From assembly GCA_963811365.1 (NCBI GenBank), contig CAWEQW010000005.1, forward strand, positions 147,167-211,166: 64,000 nt of DNA. The letters are read 5' to 3'. The translations under genes and the position numbers were made by a program. This stretch comes from CAWEQW01 sp963811365. GTDB taxonomy: Bacteria; Actinomycetota; Actinomycetes; Propionibacteriales; Nocardioidaceae. How positions within the stretch are numbered: position 1 is the stretch's first letter; each line of letters starts with the position of its first letter. This document shows, piece after piece, positions 1-7,823 of this stretch. Below the pieces are notes generated by a model. It made no database searches, was not told the DNA's origin, and worked only from the letters and a program-made list of their open reading frames with translations.

Positions 1-1
1 C

Positions 2-244
2 CCGCCGACGGCCCCGTTCGCGCTCGCTGCCGCTCCGGCAGTGGGGGCCGCCTACGCCGTCTTCAACGCGGTCGCGTTGTCCGACACCGACGACATCCTC
101 GCCGACCAGATCTCGGTCGACCGCAAGGTGGGCGACTTCCCGGTGGGTACCTCGACCCAGTCGTTCAAGGTCGCCAACGTCTCCATCCCGTGGTACTCAG
201 ACTGGGACTACGACTTCACGTACCAGGTCACGGTGTCCCAGTGA
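2..244 (+). CDS. C-terminal part of an exported-type protein (5' end outside window)
   Basis: An open frame enters from the left edge and ends at TGA 242-244. The visible 80 residues start with an Ala/Pro-rich stretch and finish with an aromatic, Asp-rich tail (residues WYSDWDYDF). I do not recognise the family. The stop overlaps the GTG of the next gene (GTGA), so the two are probably translated together and may act together outside the cell. The true start lies upstream of the window. Confidence 0.55.
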   Translation, partial: PPTAPFALAAAPAVGAAYAVFNAVALSDTDDILADQISVDRKVGDFPVGTSTQSFKVANVSIPWYSDWDYDFTYQVTVSQ

Positions 245-789
245 AGCTTCGTCTGCGTCTGGCGGCGGCGGCCCTTGTGGTCGCCGCCGTCGGCGCCCTC
301 AGCGCAGGCTCGGCGTCCGGTGCGGTGAACGCAGCCGAGCCGTCCTACCCGACCACGTCCACGAAGGTGTCCGCGGACGGGATGTGGCGGGCGAGCGCGA
401 ACGCGTGGACGACGAACCTGGTCGCGGTCAAGATTATCGGGGTGACCGTGACCGTCCAGCACAAGGAGTGGGTGTGCACCGGCCCGTTCTGCTGGGGCGG
501 TCACGTCTGGCAGTGGGTCGACAGGCCCGCGTCGTCCATCTCGATCCGCAACGGGTACACCCCTTTCCCGGTAACCGACCCGCGCCCGTGCCCGCCAGCC
601 AACTGCATCCCGCCGGCACCCACCCGCAACTGCTACGCGTCCGGGAAGTCGTCGCTGCAGTGCCTGGACTGGGCCGTGTTCACCGGCCCCGCCCAGCTGA
701 ACATCAAGTCGGTGGTCGGCACCGCACAGGTCGTGGTGCCCGGTGCGACGTTGGGGCTCGGCCCAGTCTCCGACTCGTTCTGGTTCTGA
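241..789 (+). CDS. Secreted protein of unknown function
   Basis: The 182-residue product starts with a classical signal peptide: Lys/Arg residues (MKLRLRL), then an Ala/Val/Leu core and small residues around position 30 suited to signal peptidase. The mature part has six cysteines, including a CTGPFCW pair and later CPPANC, which suggests disulfides in an exported protein. GTG at 241 is chosen because it overlaps the previous stop; the longer frame from 190 would lose the N-terminal signal. No known domain was recognised. Confidence 0.6.
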   Translation: MKLRLRLAAAALVVAAVGALSAGSASGAVNAAEPSYPTTSTKVSADGMWRASANAWTTNLVAVKIIGVTVTVQHKEWVCTGPFCWGGHVWQWVDRPASSISIRNGYTPFPVTDPRPCPPANCIPPAPTRNCYASGKSSLQCLDWAVFTGPAQLNIKSVVGTAQVVVPGATLGLGPVSDSFWF

Positions 790-1049
790 CGTGGACAGCA
801 ATGCACACGAGCCCCGCGCTTCGGCTCGCAGGGCGCCGCCAAGGCCCCCGCCGCCGCGAGCCCGCAGCCGAAGATCCTGACGTCGGGGACAATTGAGCAA
901 TTGGCTGGAGCGGTGCATTGCATCCGATGTTCCAATCGACATCCGTCGGCCAACCGGTTCCACCGTCCCAGCCGTTGTAGAGGTAGCGCGACTGAAGCCA
1001 CGTCTTTCCCCCGCGTTCGCGCCCACCGTGAGCCCGGGCAGGAGTTGCG

Positions 1050-1694
1050 TCATGTGCTGCGTTTGGCCGTGCGGTCACGGACCTGGGTTGTTCCGGTTGA
1101 GGTGGTGGCGGTGTCGAGGATGGCGTGAGCCGCGTGCACGGTCACGGCCCTGGCTCGAGCGGGAGTGAGGCCGCGTACGTCGAGGAGGGCGATGAAGGCT
1201 TCCCAGCCGATGACCAGGGTCAGTGCGGAGACGAGATCGGCATGTGCTCGCTGACTCATCCCAGCGCGGCATGGCTCGACCGCCCACTCGATCCAGCCGA
1301 CCCTGCGATGGCCTCGTCGGGGCTGCCCCTCGGCGGGGGTGGGCATGTCGGTGGTCAGCTTGACCAGCTTGCGGCCGAGGGGCAGGGAGCTGTCCATGGT
1401 GGTGAACAGCTCAGTGACCAGGGTGTCGAGTCGAGCGTGCGGGTCATTGGACGTCTGGGCTCGCAGGGCCGCGTCTACGCCCGTGTTGAGGGAGCCGAGG
1501 GTCGCATCGAGGACCAACTGGTCCAACGTCGGGTAGTAGAGGTAAACGGTCCGTCGGGATACCTCAGCCGCGGCAGCGATCTCGTTGACGGAGGGCTCGG
1601 CCCCGGAGCGCAGCAGTTCGACGGTGGCGTCGAGGATCGCCCGTCGGGTACGTCGGCGTTGGGCGACGCGGCCTGTCTGCTGGTCCTCGGTCAT
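1050..1694 (-). CDS. TetR family transcriptional regulator
   Basis: This 214-residue protein has the TetR layout: an N-terminal helix-turn-helix at about residues 35-56 (PSVNEIAAAAEVSRRTVYLY) followed by a helical ligand-binding region. ATG 1694 is chosen over the longer frame from 1901 because a good ribosome site (GGAAGGA) lies just upstream and TetR proteins begin shortly before the helix-turn-helix. It is divergent from the monooxygenase-domain gene at 1807, with palindromes between them, so it probably represses itself and that gene. The ligand is unknown. Confidence 0.88.
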   Translation of the reverse strand: MTEDQQTGRVAQRRRTRRAILDATVELLRSGAEPSVNEIAAAAEVSRRTVYLYYPTLDQLVLDATLGSLNTGVDAALRAQTSNDPHARLDTLVTELFTTMDSSLPLGRKLVKLTTDMPTPAEGQPRRGHRRVGWIEWAVEPCRAGMSQRAHADLVSALTLVIGWEAFIALLDVRGLTPARARAVTVHAAHAILDTATTSTGTTQVRDRTAKRST

Positions 1695-1733
1695 CACGGT
1701 CCTTCCGGTCTTGACAGAGCGGTAACGGTCACC

Positions 1734-1753
1734 CACTATACCGCTGTGTAGTG
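1734..1753. promoter_or_regulatory. Inverted repeat, likely TetR operator
   Basis: The 20-base element CACTATACCGCTGTGTAGTG has 8-base arms (CACTATAC / GTGTAGTG) that match at 7 of 8 positions around a 4-base centre. It lies between the divergent TetR and monooxygenase genes, just after a TTGACA hexamer (1711-1716) on the plus strand, a usual position for a local repressor site. Assignment to this regulator is inference. Confidence 0.5.
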
Positions 1754-1754
1754 A

Positions 1755-1770
1755 TTGCACACTAGTGCAA
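1755..1770. promoter_or_regulatory. Second palindrome in the same divergent promoter
   Basis: TTGCACACTAGTGCAA contains perfect 6-base arms (TTGCAC / GTGCAA) around ACTA. It lies one base after the first inverted repeat and 37 bases before the monooxygenase ATG. It could be a second operator for the TetR protein or a site for another dimeric regulator. Confidence 0.45.
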
Positions 1771-1806
1771 CAAGATCGAGCGACACACCACATGAGAGGA
1801 CCAACC

Positions 1807-2184
1807 ATGACCGAGCAGACGACCTCGCCGGAGATCGGTGCCGAGCATCGGACCGCCCCGCCAGGTGCGGCACCCGCCACCGGACCCGTCACCCTCATCA
1901 ACAGCTTCCAGGTGGCCCCCGGACGCGACGCCGCCTTCCGCGACCTGTGGGGCGAGACCAGCCGCTACTTCGTCGCCCGACCCGGGTTCGTGTCGCTGCG
2001 CCTCCATCGCGCCGTGGACGACGACGCCCCCTACCGCTGGGTGAACGTCGCAGTGTGGGAGTCCGAGGCCGACTTCCGGGCGGCACATGGAACCGAGCAG
2101 TTCCGAACCCTGGTGACGGCCCCAGGGTGGTCGGAGTTCCCCAGCATGCCGGCCCTGTTCGAGGTCGACACCGAGGTCGGATAG
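1807..2184 (+). CDS. Antibiotic biosynthesis monooxygenase (ABM) domain protein
   Basis: The 125-residue protein fits the ABM/dimeric alpha-beta barrel family: a beta strand reading TLINSFQVAPGRDAAF, a central FVSLRLHRAVDDD strand, then WVNVAVWESEADFRAA. These small proteins act as cofactor-independent oxygenases or heme-degrading enzymes; the substrate cannot be read from sequence. ATG 1807 is preferred because GAGAGGACC precedes it and the domain begins 35 residues later. It is divergent from, and likely controlled by, the TetR gene at 1050-1694, which suggests response to a small toxic compound. Confidence 0.8.
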   Translation: MTEQTTSPEIGAEHRTAPPGAAPATGPVTLINSFQVAPGRDAAFRDLWGETSRYFVARPGFVSLRLHRAVDDDAPYRWVNVAVWESEADFRAAHGTEQFRTLVTAPGWSEFPSMPALFEVDTEVG

Positions 2185-2294
2185 GCCGCGTCCAGACACC
2201 ACGCGAGACACCGAGGCCCGTCTTTCGCCGCCCGCCTGGATACCGCGCTCGCCGACGCACCACGCCGAGCCGTGGGTCCACCCCGCTGGGTCTG

Positions 2295-2596
2295 CACAAG
2301 GCGGGCAAGGACCGGTGGGCTGCTGCTCGCGATGTCGGCGAGGTGCTGGGTCTGCCGAAGGCGGTGCCTCCGGTCCGTTCGCCGAACTGAAGTTGGCAAC
2401 GCCTTGAGCCTGGACTTCATGGAGGCCGAAGGCGAGATTCACGGCCAGCACTACGCCTTCCTGGTCAGCGAGAGTGAGTTCGACCTGATCCTGGGGTCGC
2501 CTGCGCGACAGCGGCCGCCGCGAGTGGTGGGCGGACCCCTTCCAGCGCCAACCTCACGAGATCAACACGCCAGCGGGAACCGGCGACGTCGGTTGA
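2295..2596 (+). pseudogene. Decayed glyoxalase/bleomycin-resistance (VOC) gene
   Basis: Pieces of one VOC-fold protein appear in order but in different frames: GEVLGLPKAVPPV (from about 2335), then FAELKLA, then ALSLDFMEAEGEIHGQHYAF, then GREWWADPFQRQPHEINTPA ending at TGA 2594. At least three frame changes separate them, and the normal C-terminal strand with the metal-binding Glu is missing. The typical VOC order (helix AEVLGL, strand with SLDF, FLVSE..FD, then EIN) is known family knowledge. This is a real pseudogene, not a single sequencing slip. Confidence 0.72.
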
Positions 2597-2630
2597 GCCG
2601 ACCCGCAGAGATCGTCGGCGCAAGATCTGA

Positions 2631-2651
2631 TGTGGCATGATTGTGGCATGA
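2631..2651 (+). repeat. Direct repeat of TGTGGCATGA at the toxin-antitoxin start
   Basis: TGTGGCATGA occurs at 2631-2640 and again at 2642-2651, offset by 11 bases, one helical turn. The second copy contains the antitoxin ATG (2648). The hexamer CATGAT (2636-2641) lies exactly six bases before that ATG and resembles a -10 box. The repeat could be the antitoxin's binding site for autorepression, since RHH antitoxins bind short direct repeats. Confidence 0.4.
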
Positions 2652-2884
2652 GTCGCACACGTTTGAGCACGACCGTGGATGCAGATCTCCTGCAACACGC
2701 CCGTCGGGCGCGTGCCGGCGTCACCGATGCAGCGCTCATCGACGCGGCCCTCGAAGCCCTCCTTGCTCGCCACCGTGCCGCAGAAGTGGACGCGAGTTAC
2801 GACGCCTACGACGACCACCCGCTCGATGAGCCGGACGAGTGGGGCGACCTGGCGTCATTCCGGCAAGCCGCCTCGGCCACGTGA
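2648..2884 (+). CDS. Ribbon-helix-helix antitoxin (MazE-like partner)
   Basis: The 78-residue protein begins with the RHH pattern MSRTRLSTTVDADLLQHAR, followed by a helix ending ALIDAALEALLARH, and has an acidic C-terminal tail (DDHPLDEPDEWGDL) typical of the toxin-wrapping part of antitoxins. Its stop overlaps the GTG of the downstream MazF-like gene (GTGA at 2881), so the pair is translationally coupled. It should neutralise that toxin and repress the operon through the repeated element at its start. Confidence 0.82.
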   Translation: MSRTRLSTTVDADLLQHARRARAGVTDAALIDAALEALLARHRAAEVDASYDAYDDHPLDEPDEWGDLASFRQAASAT

Positions 2885-3210
2885 GCGCACTGCCGGCGCG
2901 GGGTGAGCTTTGGTGGTGCGAGATCGCCGAAATCGGCCGGCGCCCGGTTGTCGTCCTGTCACGTGACGCAGCGATCCCACGGCTGGGGCGAGCACTCGTC
3001 GCGCCGTGCACGACGACGCTCAGAGGGCTTCCCAGCGAAGTCGTCCTCGAGCCGGGCGAGGACCCGGTTCCTCGCCGCTCAGCCGTAAACCTGGACTCCG
3101 TCGAAAGCGTCTCGGTCTCACTGCTTGTCACGCGACTCGGCCGATTGGCCGACTCGCGAATGCATGAAGTCTGCCGTGCCCTGGCGGTCGCAGTCGACTG
3201 CCAACGGTGA
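2881..3210 (+). CDS. MazF/PemK family endoribonuclease toxin
   Basis: The 109-residue protein carries the MazF landmarks: RGELWWCEI near the N-terminus, RPVVVLSRD strand, a central APCTTTLRGLPSEVVLE hairpin and LDSVESV before the last helices. MazF enzymes cut single-stranded RNA at short motifs and slow growth when freed from antitoxin. GTG 2881 is chosen because it overlaps the antitoxin stop and puts RGE-WW eight residues from the start. The longer frame from 2839 would overlap the antitoxin needlessly. Confidence 0.88.
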   Translation: MSALPARGELWWCEIAEIGRRPVVVLSRDAAIPRLGRALVAPCTTTLRGLPSEVVLEPGEDPVPRRSAVNLDSVESVSVSLLVTRLGRLADSRMHEVCRALAVAVDCQR

Positions 3211-3233
3211 CACGGAGCATGCAGCACGCTGCT

Positions 3234-3820
3234 TCAGCTGACGACCATCCGGACGGCCTGGTCCAGCGCCCCGATATCGACCTTGGCCGGGTCGAAGTCG
3301 GCCGGGCTTCCGCCGTAGACCTCCACGTACCACTCCACCAGTTGGGTGTGGTCGGGATTCTCGGGCGCAGCGAGTGCGGTGACAAGGTCTTCATAACCAG
3401 GAACCCCACCGCAATCCCCCAGGGGTGCCGCGCGGTCGCCGTCGACCACGCAGGCACGGTGCACCCGGCGCGGGTTCAACGTTCTCCTCCAGCATGACGA
3501 CGTGCTCCCAGTTGTGGCCGAAGTCGTGGACGTAGTTGAGTCGGTCCCCCACGGCCGTGAGGACCTGGCCGAGAAGGGTCTTGCCCTCAGGTCCTGGAGC
3601 AGGGCTCGCGCTGAACGGCCTGGCGGAAGTCAGCGGCCCTCCCGTCGTGCCAGGTGCGACTCTCGGTACTGAACTGGTGCAGGTGTCCTCCCTCTCACTC
3701 GAAGGCGGCCTGGAGCACGGGATGCACCTCGTCCAGCCGTAGATCGGACGCCAGCTCGAGCCGCCGCCAGATCGCGGGGTCGGTGTAGGCCAGGACAGCG
3801 GAGACTCGCAAGGTGCGCAG
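3234..3820 (-). pseudogene. Decayed plasmid pRiA4b ORF-3-like gene (IS1096 TnpR-type family)
   Basis: Reading leftwards, three frames give consecutive parts of one protein: LRVSAVLAYTDPAIWRRLEL with DEVHPVLQAAF (3695-3820), then DRLNYVHDFGHNWEHVVMLE, then APLGDCGGVPGYEDLVTALA to a normal stop at 3234. The order (P.WRR.E, Y.YDFGD.WEH, CPPEDCGG..GY) matches the pRiA4b ORF-3-like family often found in mobile elements. At least two frame changes break it. Its upstream end abuts the truncated hydrolase at about 3.85-3.9 kb. Confidence 0.75.
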
Positions 3821-3898
3821 AGGCTTGCGCCTCGCCGTGCCGGCTCGAGACTGACGGCGGCGAAGCGCACGCGATCGAGGCGCGGTGGCGGCCTGGGG

Positions 3899-4696
3899 CT
3901 TGGCCCGGTGCACCAGCTGCTCGCCGCGTATGTTCCCGAGTTCGGGGAGGGGTACGCCGGCGCCACCGTGCGCCACCTTCTCGACATGCGCTCGGGGATC
4001 CACTTCTCCGAGGACTACCTGGACCCGAACTCCGAGGTCCGTCTCTTGGAGCAGGCGATCGGTTGGGCTCCGCGACGCCACCCGCTGGTGCCGAAGACGA
4101 TGTACGACTTCCTGCTGACCCTTCGACAGAAGGCGCCACATGGCGGACCATTCGAGTACCGCAGTGGCGAGTCCGACGTCCTCGGCTGGATATGCGAGGC
4201 GGCCGCTGGTACCCGGATGCCGGACCTGATGTCACGCGTGCTGTGGTCCCGGCTCGGTGCCGAGCACGACGCCGCCATCGCGGTCGACTCGGCAGGCTCG
4301 GGCATGTACGACGGAGGGATCTGCGCGACGCTTCCCGACCTCGTCAGGTTCGGCAGCATGCTGGCATCCGGGGGCGTCTCCCTCACCGGCCAGAGGGTGG
4401 TCCCGACCAGTTGGATCGAGGACACCCTCCGGGGCGACCCGGACTCGCGCAACGCCTTCGCCGTGAGTCCGACCGAGACGCTCATGCCCCGCGGAATGTA
4501 CCGCAACCAGTTCTGGCTGCCATACCCAGATCGGGACGTCTTGCTGTGCCTGGGGATTCACGGCCAGATGATCTACGTCAACCTCCCGACCGGCATCGTC
4601 GCTGCGAAGCTCTCCTGCTGGCCCGAACCGCAACATCCGTGGAAGCTGTTCGCGACCTTGCGCGCCTTCGATAGCATCTCGCAGGCGCTCGCCTGA
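3899..4696 (+). pseudogene. 5'-truncated serine hydrolase, beta-lactamase/6-aminohexanoate-dimer hydrolase type
   Basis: About 265 residues of the C-terminal part remain intact: ATVRHLLDMRSGI, SEDYLDP, a FEYRSGESDVLGW stretch holding the likely catalytic Tyr, and SWIEDTLRGD. This pattern is that of NylB-like hydrolases in the class C beta-lactamase fold. The N-terminal third with the SxxK nucleophile is absent; sequence upstream of 3.9 kb is unrelated. A GTG at 3908 could start translation, but the product would lack the active-site serine, so I call it a fragment. Confidence 0.72.
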
Positions 4697-4744
4697 ACCT
4701 CCGGGGTCGGCCCCATGGGCCGCCCCCGGAGGGGTGCCGGGGGC

Positions 4745-5641
4745 TCAGCTGGTGTGCGGGGGGATCGCCATGAAGACAGGTACAGGTGCCGACCGGAGGA
4801 TCTTGGAGGCCCGCGAGCCGAGGAAGAGCCGGGCGGCCGCGGCCGACGAGCTGGGACCGACGACGAGTAGGTCGCCGTCGCTCCACTGGACGTCCACGAT
4901 CGCCTTGCCCCAGGAGACGCCCTCACCGATCACGAGCGAGCGTGTGAGCCGGTCTCCAAGGGTGGCGTCGGCTGCTCCCACCTGGGCTCGGAGGGCGTCT
5001 TTCATGCGAGCCGCCCACGTGTCGATGACGAGGTCGTCGGCCGACTCCTCCACGCTCCCGTAGAACCTCTCCGGGGGGCGGACCGCGAACGACACGGCCC
5101 GTAGGTCCGCACCGGTCGCCTCGGCGAGCCGCGCACCCACGGCGGCCAGGTGAGCCCCGTCGGGCGACCCTCCGAAGGCGATGTTGACCCGGCGGACGCG
5201 CGCGGTCGGTCCGGGGCGGTAGCCACGCGGGGCGAGGAGCACCGGCAGTGGGGCCGCGTGCACGAGCCGACCCGTGACGCTGCCGAGCGAGATCCGGCCG
5301 AGAGGCCCCTTGCTCGTCGAGCCGAGCACAACGGCGGACGCGCCGACGTCGACGGCCAGCTCGAGCAGGCCTCCGGGGATGGAGGATGCCGTACGCACCT
5401 CGAAGGCGGCCTCGATGTCCGCCGGGAGACCGGTTCTGGCCCTCTCGAGGACCGAATGCCCCCAGTCCGTGAGCGGGCCGAGGTAGTCACCGTCGACGAA
5501 GTCCGGCACCCCGGCGGCCTGCGGGGTCACGACCACGACGGCGACCACCAGCGGCTCGCCCGTCGAGCGTGACAGCACGCCCGCCAGCTCGAGCGCCGAC
5601 GTGCCGCTGTCCTGCGCCGTGTAGGCGACGACGATCGTCAC
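4745..5641 (-). CDS. Tandem universal stress protein (two Usp domains)
   Basis: The 298-residue protein has two Usp domains of about 145 residues. The first ends with the nucleotide-binding pattern GSTSKGPLGRISLGSVTG (107-124) and the second with GPSSSAAAARLFLGS followed by APVPVF. Such double Usp proteins are common in actinobacteria and usually bind ATP. It starts three bases after the stop of the APC permease gene, so both are one operon. Since that permease itself ends in a Usp-like domain, the pair may sense energy or stress state together; that is inference. Confidence 0.9.
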   Translation of the reverse strand: MTIVVAYTAQDSGTSALELAGVLSRSTGEPLVVAVVVVTPQAAGVPDFVDGDYLGPLTDWGHSVLERARTGLPADIEAAFEVRTASSIPGGLLELAVDVGASAVVLGSTSKGPLGRISLGSVTGRLVHAAPLPVLLAPRGYRPGPTARVRRVNIAFGGSPDGAHLAAVGARLAEATGADLRAVSFAVRPPERFYGSVEESADDLVIDTWAARMKDALRAQVGAADATLGDRLTRSLVIGEGVSWGKAIVDVQWSDGDLLVVGPSSSAAAARLFLGSRASKILRSAPVPVFMAIPPHTS

Positions 5642-5644
5642 TGA

Positions 5645-7462
5645 TCACACCGGCGTCACGAGCGAGGCGGCCTCGACATGGGTCACCGGCACTGCCAGCT
5701 CGGCGGCGCGGTCGACGACCTCGAACCGCTGCCACACCGAATCCGAGGCGGGCAGCGTCACGACGACGATCTGGTCGGGGTGGAACTGCTCCACCGCGGT
5801 CTGCAGCGCACGCAGCGGCCGGAAGTCGCCGAGACTGCCCGCAGCGTCCAGGTTGTGGGCCCTGAGGGCGTCGAGCGTCCGGTCCAACCGCTGCTGTGCG
5901 GCCTCGGCCGTGGCATCCCGGATGGACACCGCGCCATGCGTCCACGCGGCACCGGTCTCCACCGGGCTGGCCGGGACGCAGACGTAGTAGGTGGCCTTGC
6001 CGGCGGAGTCGATCCGCTTCAGCTCGCTCGTCAGCTCGTCGGCCTCCAGGGTCTGGTTGGCCAGAACGAGCACGCGGTGCGCCTGCCCGGTCGGCTTCGG
6101 CGCGGCGGGTTCGGGCAGACGGGCGATCCGGGCCCGGTTGATGAAGAACAGGATGATGACCACGGCGAACGACGCCAGGCTCAGCACCAGCTGGATCCGC
6201 ACACTCTTAGTCAGTCCCATCTGGACCAGCACGAGCACGATGCTCAGGGTCGTGATCACCGAGAGCGCAGGGAACAGCCACATCTTCACCTTCAGCGTGG
6301 ACGGGTCGGCTCGGTAGCGCAGGATGATCTGGGAGACCGCGATCAGCAGGTACACGAACAAGATGACGGCACCGGAGGAGTTGAGCAGGAAGGAGAACAC
6401 GGTGTCGGGCGAGACCGCCGCCATGATCACGGCGAGGAACCCGACGACCGACGAGGCCAAGATGGCGACCGTCGGCACTCCGCGCGAGTTGACCGACACC
6501 ATCGACGCGGGCGCCTCGCGACGAGCAGCCAGGACGAACAGCATCCGGGAGGCGGTGTAGAGACCGGAGTTCAGGCACGAGAGGACCGCAGTGAGAACAA
6601 CGGCGTTCATCACCTGGTCGGCGTACGGGATGCCCATCTTCTGGAACGCCGCGACATACGGTGACGCCTTCAGCGTGCTCGAGTTCCACGGCAGGATGAG
6701 CACCAGCAGGAAGACCGAGCCGACGAAGAAGATCGCGATGCGGGTGATGACCGAGTTGGCGGCCTTGGACACGGCTCGCTCGGGATCGTCGGACTCCGCC
6801 GCGGCTATGGTGGCGATCTCGGCGCCCACCATCGAGAAGATGACTGTCACGACTCCCGCGGTGACCGCCAGTCCCCCGTTGGGGAAGAAGCCCCCATGGG
6901 CGGTGAGGTTGCTGAAGTCAAGACTCGCGTTGGGCCAGATCCCAAGGACGAACAGCCCGCCACAGATCAGAAAGACGACGATGGCGCCGACCTTGATTCC
7001 CGCGAACCAGAACTCGAACTCACCGAAGGACGACACCGAGATGAGGTTCGTGCCCGTCATCAGCAGCATGAGAACGAGGCTGAGCAGCCACGTCGGCACG
7101 TTGGGGAGCCAGAAGTTCACCACCGTCGCTCCGGCGACAGCCTCGAAGCCGACGACGATGACCCAGAAGTACCAGTACAACCAGCCGACAGAGAAACCGG
7201 CCCAGTCACCGAGTGCCTTGCGGGCATAGTCGGCGAACGAGCCCGTCGACGGGTTGGCCACGGCCATCTCGGCGAGCATCCGCATCACCATTATGATGAG
7301 CACACCACAAAGGGCATAGGTCAGGAACGCGCCCGGCCCGGTGTCGTGGATGACCGTGCCCGACCCCACGAACAGGCCCGCCCCGATCACCCCACCCATC
7401 GCGATCATCGTCAACTGTCGCTGGTTGAGGGCCTTCTTCAGCTCTGGACCTGCGCCGGCCAC
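5645..7462 (-). CDS. APC superfamily amino acid permease with C-terminal Usp-like domain
   Basis: The 605-residue membrane protein opens with the APC signature GVIGAGLF (about residues 24-31) and has about twelve hydrophobic helices up to residue 455, in the GABA/aromatic amino acid permease style. The last 140 residues form a soluble domain starting RVLVLANQ and containing PDQIVVVTLP, which looks like a universal stress protein fold facing the cytoplasm. GTG 7462 is chosen because it has GAGG upstream and leaves a normal short N-terminus; a longer frame from TTG 7591 is possible. It is followed directly by the Usp gene. Confidence 0.85.
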   Translation of the reverse strand: MAGAGPELKKALNQRQLTMIAMGGVIGAGLFVGSGTVIHDTGPGAFLTYALCGVLIIMVMRMLAEMAVANPSTGSFADYARKALGDWAGFSVGWLYWYFWVIVVGFEAVAGATVVNFWLPNVPTWLLSLVLMLLMTGTNLISVSSFGEFEFWFAGIKVGAIVVFLICGGLFVLGIWPNASLDFSNLTAHGGFFPNGGLAVTAGVVTVIFSMVGAEIATIAAAESDDPERAVSKAANSVITRIAIFFVGSVFLLVLILPWNSSTLKASPYVAAFQKMGIPYADQVMNAVVLTAVLSCLNSGLYTASRMLFVLAARREAPASMVSVNSRGVPTVAILASSVVGFLAVIMAAVSPDTVFSFLLNSSGAVILFVYLLIAVSQIILRYRADPSTLKVKMWLFPALSVITTLSIVLVLVQMGLTKSVRIQLVLSLASFAVVIILFFINRARIARLPEPAAPKPTGQAHRVLVLANQTLEADELTSELKRIDSAGKATYYVCVPASPVETGAAWTHGAVSIRDATAEAAQQRLDRTLDALRAHNLDAAGSLGDFRPLRALQTAVEQFHPDQIVVVTLPASDSVWQRFEVVDRAAELAVPVTHVEAASLVTPV

Positions 7463-7823
7463 GTCAGGCCTCGCGGTCAACGATGGACGGACGGCAGACC
7501 TCCATGCAGCCAGACATGGGTACAACCTCTCGATCAGTCCGACACCGGGTGCTTCCTCGCGCGAACGATTGTCTCCCGGAATGAGCACCAATGACTATCT
7601 TGAGATTCAGTCAACTAGTCAGAACGCAGGCCACGCTACATACATGTGTCACATCGGGAACTGCTGACTGTCATACACATGCTCATTCGGCTCGACCCGC
7701 CAGGACCACACCGTCCCGAAGGCGGCGACTCCTACGCGATCCGGATGGCCTTGGGTGGACCCTGATCAGGCGCCAGGGTGTCACCGCATAGGCGAACCTC
7801 GCAGGCCGCGGTTCGAGGTTGGT
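7463..7823. other. Intergenic region upstream of the permease
   Basis: No gene is visible here. The segment around 7590-7700 is less GC-rich than its surroundings and should hold the promoter of the permease-Usp operon. It contains a perfect 11-base palindrome ATGTGTCACAT at 7644-7654, a candidate binding site for a dimeric regulator. I see no clear terminator for the oxidase gene upstream on the minus strand. Confidence 0.4.
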
